This document shows, in pieces, positions 32,501-40,045 of a stretch of DNA of 64,000 bases. Each line of letters opens with the position of its first letter. The first letter of the stretch is position 1. The stretch is from the NCBI GenBank assembly GCA_964592645.1, contig CAZQFV010000005.1, forward strand, positions 62,001 through 126,000, in the 5' to 3' direction. The notes beneath the pieces are model-generated. The model searched no databases, had not been told where the DNA came from, and worked only from the letters and a program-made list of their open reading frames with translations. The DNA comes from CAZQFV01 sp964592645. GTDB lineage: Bacteria; Chloroflexota; Chloroflexia; DTKN01. The translations under genes and the position numbers were made by a program.

Positions 32501-33742
32501 GTGTATAGCACCAACATATTCGATGGCGGCACGGCGACGGTGAGTTTCGCCAACGGCACGGGGACCGTGCTGAATGGGTCGTTGTCCAACCTGGGAACCT
32601 ATAACTTTTACAACCTGATCATAGAGACCGGGGCGGTCGTGCTTGGTCCGGTGTACGGGAGCAAGACGATCAATGTGGCCGGCGACTGGACGAACAACGG
32701 CGCCTATACCCACAACGGCGGTACGGTCGTGCTCAACGGCAGCGGCGCGCAGATGCTGGGCGGCAGCAGCAGCACGACGTTCGCCCACCTAACGGTGAAC
32801 AACAGCAGCGCGGATTCGGACGGGGTGAAGCTCGGCGTGAACCAGAAGGTGACGGGCATCCTAACCCTGACGGACGGGCTGGTGAAGGTGGGGGACCGGA
32901 TCTTGACCATTGGGGAGGCCGGCAGCATCAGCGGCGGATCGGCGGCGAGCATGGTGGTGACGCACGAGGACGGTTCGGAGACCGGGATGCTGTGCAGAGA
33001 GTACCCCGATGGGGACGACCAGGACCCCGCGGCCTTTACCTTCCCCGTCGGCGACGCCTTTGACATCACCAACTACTCGACGGCGACGCTCGACTTTGCG
33101 GCCGGCAGCGATTTCAGTTCCGGGAGCGCCTGTGTGCGGGTGACCGATGCCAAGCATCCGAACAACAACAGCCCGCTGCACTATCTGACGCGCTACTGGA
33201 CGGTGACCTCCAGCGGCATCAGCGGCTTTTCCTGCGCGGCGTCCTTTGCCTATGTGGATGCCGACATCGTGGGGACGGAGACCGGCCTGGTCGGCTTGAA
33301 GTATGACAGCCCCAACTGGACGTCGGGCGATCCCGTCGAAGCCGGCCGGAACAACTTTCAGATGACCGTCAGCAGCTTCTCCGACTTTACCGCCGGCAAC
33401 AACCCCACGGCGGTGAAGCTGATCTCCTTCGGGGCCCGGCCCACGGCCGGCGGCCTGCTCCTCTCCTGGGAGACGGCCAGCGAGTGGAACAACGCCGGCT
33501 TCAACCTCTACCGCCGCGTCTCCCTGGACGAGGGCGGGGTGCGGCTGAACGGGGAGCTGATCGGAGCCGAGAGACCCGGCGGGGACGAGGGGTTCCACTA
33601 CACCTTCCTGGACGCCACGGCGGCGCCCGGGACCGTGTATTACTATACGCTGGAGGATGTGGACTTTTCCGGGCGGACGACGGCGCACGGCCCCATCGCG
33701 GCCGCGCTGTGGCGGGCCTATTTCCCGATCGTGGAGAGGTAG
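29543..33742 (+). CDS. Giant secreted beta-helix / G8-like surface protein
   Basis: The 1399-residue protein has a signal peptide ending in RPAQA, then a G8-like unit (DGNWSNPGIWSG...VVVNHNITLD). A long array of beta-strand repeats of the form GDWTNNGAYTHNGGTVVLNGSG-AQ and FNGTGTQTI follows, with a typical right-handed beta-helix appearance. The last 110 residues form a fibronectin-like domain (LLSWETASEWNNAGFNLYRR) seen before the ends of Chloroflexota exported proteins. The end is AYFPIVER. I prefer GTG 29543, since GGAGG lies seven bases upstream; the ATG at 29525 lacks one. It may be an adhesin or matrix protein. No catalytic residues are recognised. A hairpin terminator follows. Confidence 0.87.
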   Translation: MSAKRACWASSLLAALALGPLLLLGVGGRPAQAAVCTSQADGNWSNPGIWSGCSGYPGQYTNDSVVVNHNITLDISPGAVYRVDIQSGGTLTFGGANVLKISAGGGSPGLSNGGVFSAGSGTVEFNTDYGNAGASVSGNVAFNNVVLTGVGVDFGSNAAVHGTLQINAGGYVNTTAPAYGSSSLLKYNSGGTYGRGLEWSATSGAGYPANVQIGNNTTLNLGNGGTGTARQMSGDLTIDGGSTLSMDESGAQMTAALTVLGSVDINGTLTLSGQSGGDIKVGGNWTRAATGTFNHNSRAVFFNGTGTQTIAVTGGGTETFAYLVVDKSSGTLVLSGSPATDVTVNGSSGDVLQILNTGGVDLNGRTLTLSGAGGNLKVGGGARAIAGSSGSRVSFTGAKTVVSASGGTLTFGADVVVALAAGVDFGSSLTTINGTLQMDDGGWVNANPPTYGGSASTLRYNKPGSSYTAGAEWTAGATSGAGVPYNVQVSGYGLDLGSSTSARTALGDVTIDSGSALALSTADGGDLNVGGDWSNNGAFNCNGRQVAFNGSGAQSIGGSQETAFDYLLIDNSGSGVATLAQDIAVNRQLKINDNDAELSAGSYRITMRGDADNGPLFYNNGRFDAGTGTVLFTGDGTNNKHARVWGSPPVVTTFYNVTISRVAGGSGNFGVDFYDHSTGARAHIAGTLTLNANTFVASEEDGSGGGCASVPDGCDGTPTYDSGSTLVYNNGGSFDSGAEWWPDDATPTCGGDKGMPFNVTVANNTALDINAAFANGGKSPSYAAGANKTACGTVTIQGGSALQSTAGILSVKGDWTRYGTFSHNNGTVRFNGNVGTGNCQTVSGDNTFYDLAVSPASGAVCFGSTTTTVVHNLTKSGGGTMNPGTGKFIFTGSPGAILGDGAKYFYDLEIAATTNHTTGGGVHVRHSLVNNGTFTEGAGQDIFFDGGGNINLSGSGTTTFGSVWVQSASTLHAGTHSFRVVGDRFAVYSTNIFDGGTATVSFANGTGTVLNGSLSNLGTYNFYNLIIETGAVVLGPVYGSKTINVAGDWTNNGAYTHNGGTVVLNGSGAQMLGGSSSTTFAHLTVNNSSADSDGVKLGVNQKVTGILTLTDGLVKVGDRILTIGEAGSISGGSAASMVVTHEDGSETGMLCREYPDGDDQDPAAFTFPVGDAFDITNYSTATLDFAAGSDFSSGSACVRVTDAKHPNNNSPLHYLTRYWTVTSSGISGFSCAASFAYVDADIVGTETGLVGLKYDSPNWTSGDPVEAGRNNFQMTVSSFSDFTAGNNPTAVKLISFGARPTAGGLLLSWETASEWNNAGFNLYRRVSLDEGGVRLNGELIGAERPGGDEGFHYTFLDATAAPGTVYYYTLEDVDFSGRTTAHGPIAAALWRAYFPIVER

Positions 33743-33820
33743 CTCACCACCCTACCCCCTTGGTGGAATCGGGTGGCAGTCCGAAGCTTGGCCGCGGAGG
33801 CCGGCCGGCCTGGATTACTT

Positions 33821-33862
33821 GGCGGTGTCGGGTGGGGAAACACCCTCCCGGCACCGCCTTTT
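33821..33862 (+). terminator. Terminator of the beta-helix protein gene
   Basis: A 16-bp stem with two mismatches (33821-33836 with about 33843-33858, loop GAAAC) is followed by TTTT. It lies 80 bp downstream of the stop codon. Confidence 0.75.
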
Positions 33863-33920
33863 GGCAGGGGCGCGATCCGGCGGCCCCCAAAGCAGCGCCC
33901 CGGGGCGCCGCAAGCGCCGA

Positions 33921-36836
33921 TCAGAGGGCGCGCGTGAGGGTCAACCAGCTTCCCCCGTGCTGCCGATCCAGGGTCTGCAGCCCATCCTCGCTCCCCAGGG
34001 CCACGACGTGTCCCTCCTGCCGGACGGACTCCAGCACATCGGCCAGGGCCCGGAAGTGGGCCGGGGTGGTGGACAGGAGCTCGTCGCGCCGGCGCTGGCG
34101 GCTCTCGTCGTCGTCCCCGGTGAGGTAGCGGACCAGCGAGACCAGGCCCTTGGCGTCCGGGAGCATGTAGGTGTCCAACGCGCCGACGGCCCCGATGATG
34201 CTCTTGGTCAGCTCGTCTTCGTCGATCGCGGTCCGGCGCAGAAAGTCGGGCACCCCGTCATAGTTCTGCAGCGTGCCCTCCAGGTTGGGGTCGCGCCAGG
34301 AGATATAGTTGAAGGTGCCCGAGAGGTGGTCGAACAGGCAGCCGCCTCCGTAGGCGCCCCCCTGGACGCGCAGCTTCTCATAGATCCAGGTGGTTTCCAG
34401 GTAGTTCAGGATGGGCAGGATCGAGCCGTGCAGGCGGTAGCCGTGCGCGTAGAGGTTCGCGCCCTTGCCCACGTAGTTGACCCGCGTGGGAGCGGAGAGG
34501 CCCTCGTAGGCCGGCAGGGCAGACGGTATCCAGTCGGTACGGACCACCGGGGCGGCGGGCAGCTCCTGCAGGAAGCCGTCCAGCGCCGGCCGGAACTGTT
34601 TCCAGGCGGAGGCATCGGTGGTGACATTGGCCAGCATGGCCGGCCGATTGACCAGCGTGGCGCGGACCGACTCCAAGCGGGACTCCACGGCCGGCCAATC
34701 GCTCTCCAGCTCCTGGGCCAGCCGCCGCAGGAAGAAGAGGCTGCTCAGGGCGGTGAGCTGCTCGCCGGCCCAGGCGGCCTCCGAGAAGTGGGCGCGCAGC
34801 CGCTTGCTGACGATCCCGGCGCCCGCCGGCACCAGGGCCGCCTCGCGGCGGGCCTTTTCCTCCAAGACGATCTGGCGAAGCCGCTCCCGGTCGTCCAGCC
34901 GGGCGGTCAACAGGACCTCGCGCAGGATGGCCAGCAGCTCCGGGGCCTTGTCGGCCATGGCCTTGCCCCGTAGCAGCAGCCATACCGGGTCGGGGCGGCC
35001 TCCACGGGCGGCGGCGGTCAACACGTCGGGGAAGATGCCGCCCGTCGCGCGCCCGATCCACTGCGTCAACTTGACATAGTCCATCGCCTCGGTGCCCATC
35101 TCCAGCAGGGCCCGGCCCAGGATCGTGGCGTAGGGCAGCTCCTCCTGCGGCAGAAGGTGCAGGTCCAGCCCCAGGTCCAGGTAGACGATGCCGTTGGTGG
35201 GCAGGGGATGGTACAGCAGGCGACAGCCGGCCGTGATGTCTTCCTCCAGCGGGATGCGCTTGATCTGCGGATCCAGGTCGGAGCGCTTCAGGAAGGGCAG
35301 CGTGGCCAGGGCCTCCGGGCTGTTCGGCGTCTCCTGGTAGGCCCGCAGCGCCTGGGTGTTCTCGACGAGCTGCTGCGCCTCCGCGGGGCTCAGCTCCGCC
35401 AGCTTTCTGGCCAGGCGCTCCCGCTCTTCTTGCTCCTCGCGCTGCTGCAGGGCGGGATCGGGGGTCAGGAGCAGGGTGACGCGGTGCGGGTTGTCCAGCA
35501 GGTAGCGGCGGATCAGCGCGGAGAAGTAGGCGGGGTCGGCCCGCCAGCGGGCCTGGACCGTGGACAGGGGGGCCTCGAAGGCCAGCCGTTCCAGGGGGTC
35601 GCGGCCGTGCAGCCAGGCCACCATAGCCCGCTCGTGCAGCGCCAGCCCGCGCTGCCCGCCGGGGGCGTTGTTCTCCCGCAGGTGGAACTCGACGGTATTG
35701 AGGGCCGCTTCGACGGTGGCGGGGTCGATCCCTTCTTCGGCCAGCATCTGCAGGGTTTGCAGGATGAGCGGTTCGACGCGCTCCGCGTCGTCCAGGGCGA
35801 CGCCTTTCAGTCCGGCGGAGAAGGAGATCTGGCGCGCCGGCCAACTGCCCACGGCGGTGATGTCCTCGCCCAGACCCGAGTCCACCAGGGCCTTGCGCAG
35901 CGGGGCGGCCGGCGAGCCCAGCAGGATATAGTCCAAAATGCCCAGGGCCAGCGCCTCCACGGGGTCGTCGTTCTCGCGCAACAGCCAACTGACCGTCAGG
36001 TAGGCCTTGGGACCCTCCTCGCCGGCGCTTGCCGGGTAGGGGACGGTGAGCGCGCGGGGCGCGGGGAAGGGTGCCTGCAGGGCGACGGGCGGGCCGGGCG
36101 GGGCCTGATCGAACTCCTGGAGGCAGGCGTCGATCCGCCGCAGGGTCTCCTCCAGCGGCATGTCGCCGTAGAGGAACAGGCGGGCGTTGGAGGGGTGATA
36201 GTAGGCGGCGTGGAACGCCCGGAACTGCTCGTAGGTTAGCTCGGGGATGTGCCGGGGCTGCCCGCCGATGTCCAGCCCATAGACGGTGTCGGGCATGAGC
36301 GCCCCCATGCCGGCCACGGTCTGCACCCAGTCGGGGTCCGCGTAGAGGCCCTTCATCTCGTTGAAGACGATGCCCACGTAGGAGAGCGGACCCTCCGGGC
36401 TTGGCAGGTCATAGTGCCAGCCCTCCTGCTCAAAGGCCTGGCGCAGCAGGCGGGGGTGGAAGACGGCGTCCAGGTAAACTTCCATCAGGTTGTAAAAGTC
36501 TTGCAGGTTCTGGCTGGCCACCGGGTAGTCGGTGCTGTCGGGACTGGTGGAGGCGTTGATGTAGGTGGCCAGGGACCCCTTGATGAGTTCGCTGAAGGGG
36601 TCTTTCACCGGGTATTTGCGCGAGCCGGCCAGCACGCAGTGCTCCAGAATGTGGGCCACGCCGGTGTGGTCCCTGGGCAGCGTGCGGAAGGTGGCGCAAA
36701 AGGTCTTGTTCTCGTCGTCGTTGGAAAGGACCAGCAGCTCCGCCCCGCTCTGGCGATGGCGGAACAGGCGGGCGTGGGAGCCGATCTCGGGGATCGTCCG
36801 CTCGCGGAGCAGTTCAAAGCCGTGCACTCGGGCCAT
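33921..36836 (-). CDS. M16C family metallopeptidase (presequence protease-like)
   Basis: The 971-residue protein belongs to the pitrilysin/insulinase group, subfamily M16C, of which mitochondrial PreP is the best-known member. The inverted zinc motif is HILEH (His62, Glu65, His66). The distal Glu lies in the region MEVYLDAVFHPRL onward, with the typical EGWHYDL and NEMKG segments after it. The single chain holds four homologous domains that form a closed chamber degrading peptides. There is no signal peptide, so it should act on cytoplasmic peptides. AGGAGGAG precedes the ATG. It is a single gene with its own extended -10 promoter. Confidence 0.92.
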   Translation of the reverse strand: MARVHGFELLRERTIPEIGSHARLFRHRQSGAELLVLSNDDENKTFCATFRTLPRDHTGVAHILEHCVLAGSRKYPVKDPFSELIKGSLATYINASTSPDSTDYPVASQNLQDFYNLMEVYLDAVFHPRLLRQAFEQEGWHYDLPSPEGPLSYVGIVFNEMKGLYADPDWVQTVAGMGALMPDTVYGLDIGGQPRHIPELTYEQFRAFHAAYYHPSNARLFLYGDMPLEETLRRIDACLQEFDQAPPGPPVALQAPFPAPRALTVPYPASAGEEGPKAYLTVSWLLRENDDPVEALALGILDYILLGSPAAPLRKALVDSGLGEDITAVGSWPARQISFSAGLKGVALDDAERVEPLILQTLQMLAEEGIDPATVEAALNTVEFHLRENNAPGGQRGLALHERAMVAWLHGRDPLERLAFEAPLSTVQARWRADPAYFSALIRRYLLDNPHRVTLLLTPDPALQQREEQEERERLARKLAELSPAEAQQLVENTQALRAYQETPNSPEALATLPFLKRSDLDPQIKRIPLEEDITAGCRLLYHPLPTNGIVYLDLGLDLHLLPQEELPYATILGRALLEMGTEAMDYVKLTQWIGRATGGIFPDVLTAAARGGRPDPVWLLLRGKAMADKAPELLAILREVLLTARLDDRERLRQIVLEEKARREAALVPAGAGIVSKRLRAHFSEAAWAGEQLTALSSLFFLRRLAQELESDWPAVESRLESVRATLVNRPAMLANVTTDASAWKQFRPALDGFLQELPAAPVVRTDWIPSALPAYEGLSAPTRVNYVGKGANLYAHGYRLHGSILPILNYLETTWIYEKLRVQGGAYGGGCLFDHLSGTFNYISWRDPNLEGTLQNYDGVPDFLRRTAIDEDELTKSIIGAVGALDTYMLPDAKGLVSLVRYLTGDDDESRQRRRDELLSTTPAHFRALADVLESVRQEGHVVALGSEDGLQTLDRQHGGSWLTLTRAL

Positions 36837-36944
36837 TTCTCCTCCTCGGTGGTCTTGGCTGCCAGGAGCCCCGTCCGATCCAGGGGCCGCGCTTGGCCCG
36901 GCGCCGTCCGCCGTCCAGCGTCTGGCGGCCGGAGCGCCCGCAGC

Positions 36945-36953
36945 AGTATATCA
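36945..36953 (-). promoter_or_regulatory. Extended -10 promoter for the M16C peptidase
   Basis: TGA then TATACT (36950-36945). No convincing -35 box is seen. Confidence 0.5.
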
Positions 36954-37012
36954 CAAATCGGCCGGCGCCGCTACCGGCCGGCCCGACTTCTCATTTTCTT
37001 TTCAGCGGTTTG

Positions 37013-37021
37013 TGGTACAAT
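37013..37021 (+). promoter_or_regulatory. Extended -10 promoter for the two-component system
   Basis: TGG then TACAAT (37016-37021), 21 bp upstream of the ATG. The -35 region is AT-rich but not a match. Confidence 0.55.
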
Positions 37022-37042
37022 AAAGGGCCGACAGGAGGCGCA

Positions 37043-37750
37043 ATGATGGAGAGCGTCGAGCACAAGCGCTGGCACATCCTGGTGGTGGACGACGAGCCGG
37101 AGATCGTCAGCTACCTGGAGCGGGGGCTGACCTTCGAGGGCTATCGTGTCTCCACGGCCGGCAGCGGGGAAGAGGCCCTGGCCGCAGCCGGCCGGAGCAC
37201 CCCGGACCTGGTGATCCTGGACGTGATGCTCCCCGGAATGGACGGCCTGGCCGTGTGCGAGGCGCTGCGCCGCGCCGCGCCCAGCCTGCCCATCCTGATG
37301 CTCACCGCGCGCGACAGCGTCCCCGACCGGGTGGCCGGCCTGGAGAGCGGCGCCGACGACTACCTGGTCAAACCCTTTGCCTTCATCGAGCTGTTGGCGC
37401 GCATCCAGGCCCTGTTGCGGCGGGCCAGCCGCAAGCTGGAACCGCCCCGCGTCTTGCGCCTGGCCGACCTGGAGCTGGACCCCCTGGCCCGGACGGTGCG
37501 GCGGGCCGGCCGGACGATCAACCTGACCACGCGGGAGTTCGACCTGCTGGAGCTGTTCATGCGCCACCCGCACCAGGTGCTCACCCGCGACGCCATCCTG
37601 GAGAATATCTGGGGCTACCTAGGCGATATCCCCGAGTCGAACATCGTCGACGTCTATGTCCGTTACCTGCGCAACAAGCTAGAGTCCCCGGGCGCCCCGC
37701 GCCTGATCCAGACGGTGCGCGGCGTCGGCTACGTGCTGCGCGAGGAGTGA
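37043..37750 (+). CDS. Response regulator, OmpR/PhoB type
   Basis: The 235-residue DNA-binding regulator has a receiver domain with acidic pocket Asp16-Asp17, phospho-acceptor Asp60 (VILDVMLPGMDG), Thr in LMLTARD and Lys in YLVKPF. A winged-helix output domain follows, with LTTREFDLLELFMRHPHQVLTR and the recognition helix SNIVDVYVRYLRNKLE. Two ATG codons adjoin (37043 and 37046) after AGGAGG, and either may be used. It ends 1 bp before the sensor kinase gene, so the two are cotranscribed. Its target genes are unknown; the adjacent ispH gene follows on the same strand. Confidence 0.93.
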   Translation: MMESVEHKRWHILVVDDEPEIVSYLERGLTFEGYRVSTAGSGEEALAAAGRSTPDLVILDVMLPGMDGLAVCEALRRAAPSLPILMLTARDSVPDRVAGLESGADDYLVKPFAFIELLARIQALLRRASRKLEPPRVLRLADLELDPLARTVRRAGRTINLTTREFDLLELFMRHPHQVLTRDAILENIWGYLGDIPESNIVDVYVRYLRNKLESPGAPRLIQTVRGVGYVLREE

Positions 37751-37751
37751 T

Positions 37752-39155
37752 ATGCCGATCCGCTTGCGCCTGGCCCTCTGGTATGGCGGCGTCCTGGCCC
37801 TGCTGCTGATCCTCTTCGGGGGAGCGCTCTACGGTATCCTCCAGAGCAGCCTGGTCGCCGGGGTGGACCGCACCCTGGCCGACACGGCGGGCGAGATCCA
37901 ATCCAGCGTTCGGCGCCAGATCGCCCTGACCCCGGCCCTGAACTGGACCGAGGTGGTGACCATCCCGCCGCTCAACGTCTTTGCCGCCCCCGATGTCTTT
38001 GTCCAGGTGCGCAACGCCTCCGGCGAGCTGGCGGCGACCTCGGCCAACCTGCGCGGGCTGAGCCTGCCCGGCCTGCTGCCGGCCGACTGGGAGCAGGTCC
38101 TGGCCGGGGAGTCGGACCTGCGCACCGTGACGATGGACGGGGTGCGCCTGCGGCTGCGCAGCGAGGCCGTCCTGTCCAACGGCCGGCCGGTGGCCGTGCT
38201 GCAGATCGCCGTGCCCCTGCGCCCGGTCGACGAGGCCCTGAACCGCCTGTTGATCCTCCTCCTGGGCGGAGGGGCGCTCGGCCTGCTGCTGGCGATGCTC
38301 GGCGGGGCTTTCCTGGCCCGACAGGCCCTTTCGCCCGTGGCCCGCATCACCGAAACCGCCCGGCGCATCGCCGCCACCGAGGACCTGAGCGAACGGCTTC
38401 CCCCGCCGCGGGTGGCCGATGAGCTCGGGCAGCTTTCCACGACACTGAACGCCATGCTCGATCGGCTGCAGCGCCTCTTCCAGGGGCAGCAGCGCTTTAT
38501 CGCCGATGTCTCGCACGAGCTGCGCACCCCGCTGACGGCCATCCGCGGCAACCTGGAGGTGCTGCAGCGCGGCGCCCAGGCCGACCCGGTGCTGCTGCAG
38601 GAGTCGCTGGCCGATATCTCGCGGGAGGTCACCCGGCTCTCGCGCATGGTGGCCGATCTCCTGGCGTTGGCCCGGGCCGAGGCCGGTATGCGCCTGGAGC
38701 GCAAACCGGTGGAGCTGGACTCGTTGCTCCTGGAGGTGTACCGGGAGGCCCGGCACCTGGCCCGCGGGGTTGAGGTGCGGCTCGGCGGCGAGGACCAGGT
38801 GCAGGTCCTGGGCGACGCCGACCGCCTGAAGCAGCTATTGCTCAACCTGGTGGACAACGGCCTGCAGCACACCCCGCCGGGCGGCACGGTGACCCTCTCC
38901 CTGGCGCGCCAGGATGGCGGGGCCGTCCTCTCGGTGGTCGACACGGGCCGCGGCATCCCACCCGCGGACCTGCCGCACATCTTTGAGCGCTACTACCGGG
39001 GCCAGGGGGAACGGCGGCACAGCGGCATGGGGCTGGGGCTCTCCATCGCCCGTTGGATCGCCGAGGAGCACGGGGGCCGGATTACGGTGACCAGCGAGGT
39101 GGGCCGGGGCAGCGCCTTTACCGTGTGGCTGCCGCTGCTCGACGACGGACGGTGA
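37752..39155 (+). CDS. Sensor histidine kinase (HAMP-containing)
   Basis: The 467-residue membrane kinase has a first transmembrane helix at about residues 9-31. A periplasmic sensing loop of about 130 residues, a second helix near 165-187, and a HAMP segment follow. The HisKA domain has the phosphorylated His255 in DVSHELRTPLTAIRGNLEVL. The HATPase domain has the N box LLLNLVDNGLQHTPPGG, the G1 box DTGRGIPP, and the G2 box GMGLGLSIARWIAEEHGG. It is the partner of the regulator just upstream. The external signal is not evident from the sensor loop. Confidence 0.93.
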   Translation: MPIRLRLALWYGGVLALLLILFGGALYGILQSSLVAGVDRTLADTAGEIQSSVRRQIALTPALNWTEVVTIPPLNVFAAPDVFVQVRNASGELAATSANLRGLSLPGLLPADWEQVLAGESDLRTVTMDGVRLRLRSEAVLSNGRPVAVLQIAVPLRPVDEALNRLLILLLGGGALGLLLAMLGGAFLARQALSPVARITETARRIAATEDLSERLPPPRVADELGQLSTTLNAMLDRLQRLFQGQQRFIADVSHELRTPLTAIRGNLEVLQRGAQADPVLLQESLADISREVTRLSRMVADLLALARAEAGMRLERKPVELDSLLLEVYREARHLARGVEVRLGGEDQVQVLGDADRLKQLLLNLVDNGLQHTPPGGTVTLSLARQDGGAVLSVVDTGRGIPPADLPHIFERYYRGQGERRHSGMGLGLSIARWIAEEHGGRITVTSEVGRGSAFTVWLPLLDDGR

Positions 39156-39161
39156 GCGGGC

Positions 39162-40043
39162 ATGGAGATCATCCTGGCCGAGGAGATGGGGTTCTGCCAG
39201 GGGGTGCGGCGGGCCCTGGAGATGGCCGAGCAGGCGGCCGCGGCCGGCCGGCGGGTGCGCACGCTGGGCGACATCGTGCATAACCCCCAGGTAGTGGAGC
39301 GCCTGGGGCGCTTCGGCGTCCAGGTGGTGGCCGGGCTGGACCAGGTTGGCCCCGGCGAGGTGGCCATGGTGACCGCCCACGGCGCCCCTCCCGAGGTGGT
39401 AGCCCAGGCGGGGGCGCGCGGCGTGGCCCTGCTGGACGCCACCTGCCCGTTGGTGGCTCGGGTGCAGGGGCTGGCTCGGGAGATGGCCGAAGGGGGCTAC
39501 GGCGTGGTCATCTGCGGCGACCCGGCGCACGCCGAGGTGCGCGGCATCCTGGGGCACGCCGGGCGGGGGGCCGCGGCCGGCCGCTCCCTGGCCGAGGTGC
39601 GGGCCTACCTGGCAGAACGCGGCCTGGACGAACCATGGGAGGTCCACCGCCGCCTGGCCGTGCTCTTCCAGACGACGCAGCGCGAGGAGGTCTACCGGGC
39701 CTTTGTCTGCGAACTGGCCCAGGCCGCCATGGCCGGCCTGCGCGAACTGCGCGTGTTCAACACCGTCTGCGCCGCCGTGGCCCGCCGGGAGCCCTCGGCC
39801 CGACGGCTGGCCCAGCGGGTCGATGTCGTGGTCGTCGTCGGCGGGCGCGATAGCGCCAACACCCGCCACCTGGCCGAGACCTGCGCCGCCGCCGGTGTCC
39901 CCACCTACCACATCGAGCGCGCCGCCGAGCTGCGGCGCGAGTGGTTCGCCGCCGCCCGGCGCGTCGGGGTGACCGCCGGGACCTCGACCCCCGACGAGAT
40001 CGTGGTCGAGGTCGTGGGGCGGCTGCGTGAGTTCGCTCCTTAG
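39162..40043 (+). CDS. ispH: 4-hydroxy-3-methylbut-2-enyl diphosphate reductase
   Basis: The 293-residue enzyme performs the last step of the MEP isoprenoid pathway, reducing HMBPP to IPP and DMAPP with a [4Fe-4S] cluster. The three cluster cysteines are present: Cys12 (GFCQGVRRA), Cys95 (DATCP) and Cys203 (NTVCAA). The GDPAHAEVRGILGH and GRDSANTRHL segments match the substrate-binding motifs. The usual TQ-containing motif reads FQTTQREE. It follows the histidine kinase gene by 6 bp, so the two-component promoter may drive it. The presence of ispH indicates the MEP route. Confidence 0.92.
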   Translation: MEIILAEEMGFCQGVRRALEMAEQAAAAGRRVRTLGDIVHNPQVVERLGRFGVQVVAGLDQVGPGEVAMVTAHGAPPEVVAQAGARGVALLDATCPLVARVQGLAREMAEGGYGVVICGDPAHAEVRGILGHAGRGAAAGRSLAEVRAYLAERGLDEPWEVHRRLAVLFQTTQREEVYRAFVCELAQAAMAGLRELRVFNTVCAAVARREPSARRLAQRVDVVVVVGGRDSANTRHLAETCAAAGVPTYHIERAAELRREWFAAARRVGVTAGTSTPDEIVVEVVGRLREFAP

Positions 40044-40045
40044 AT

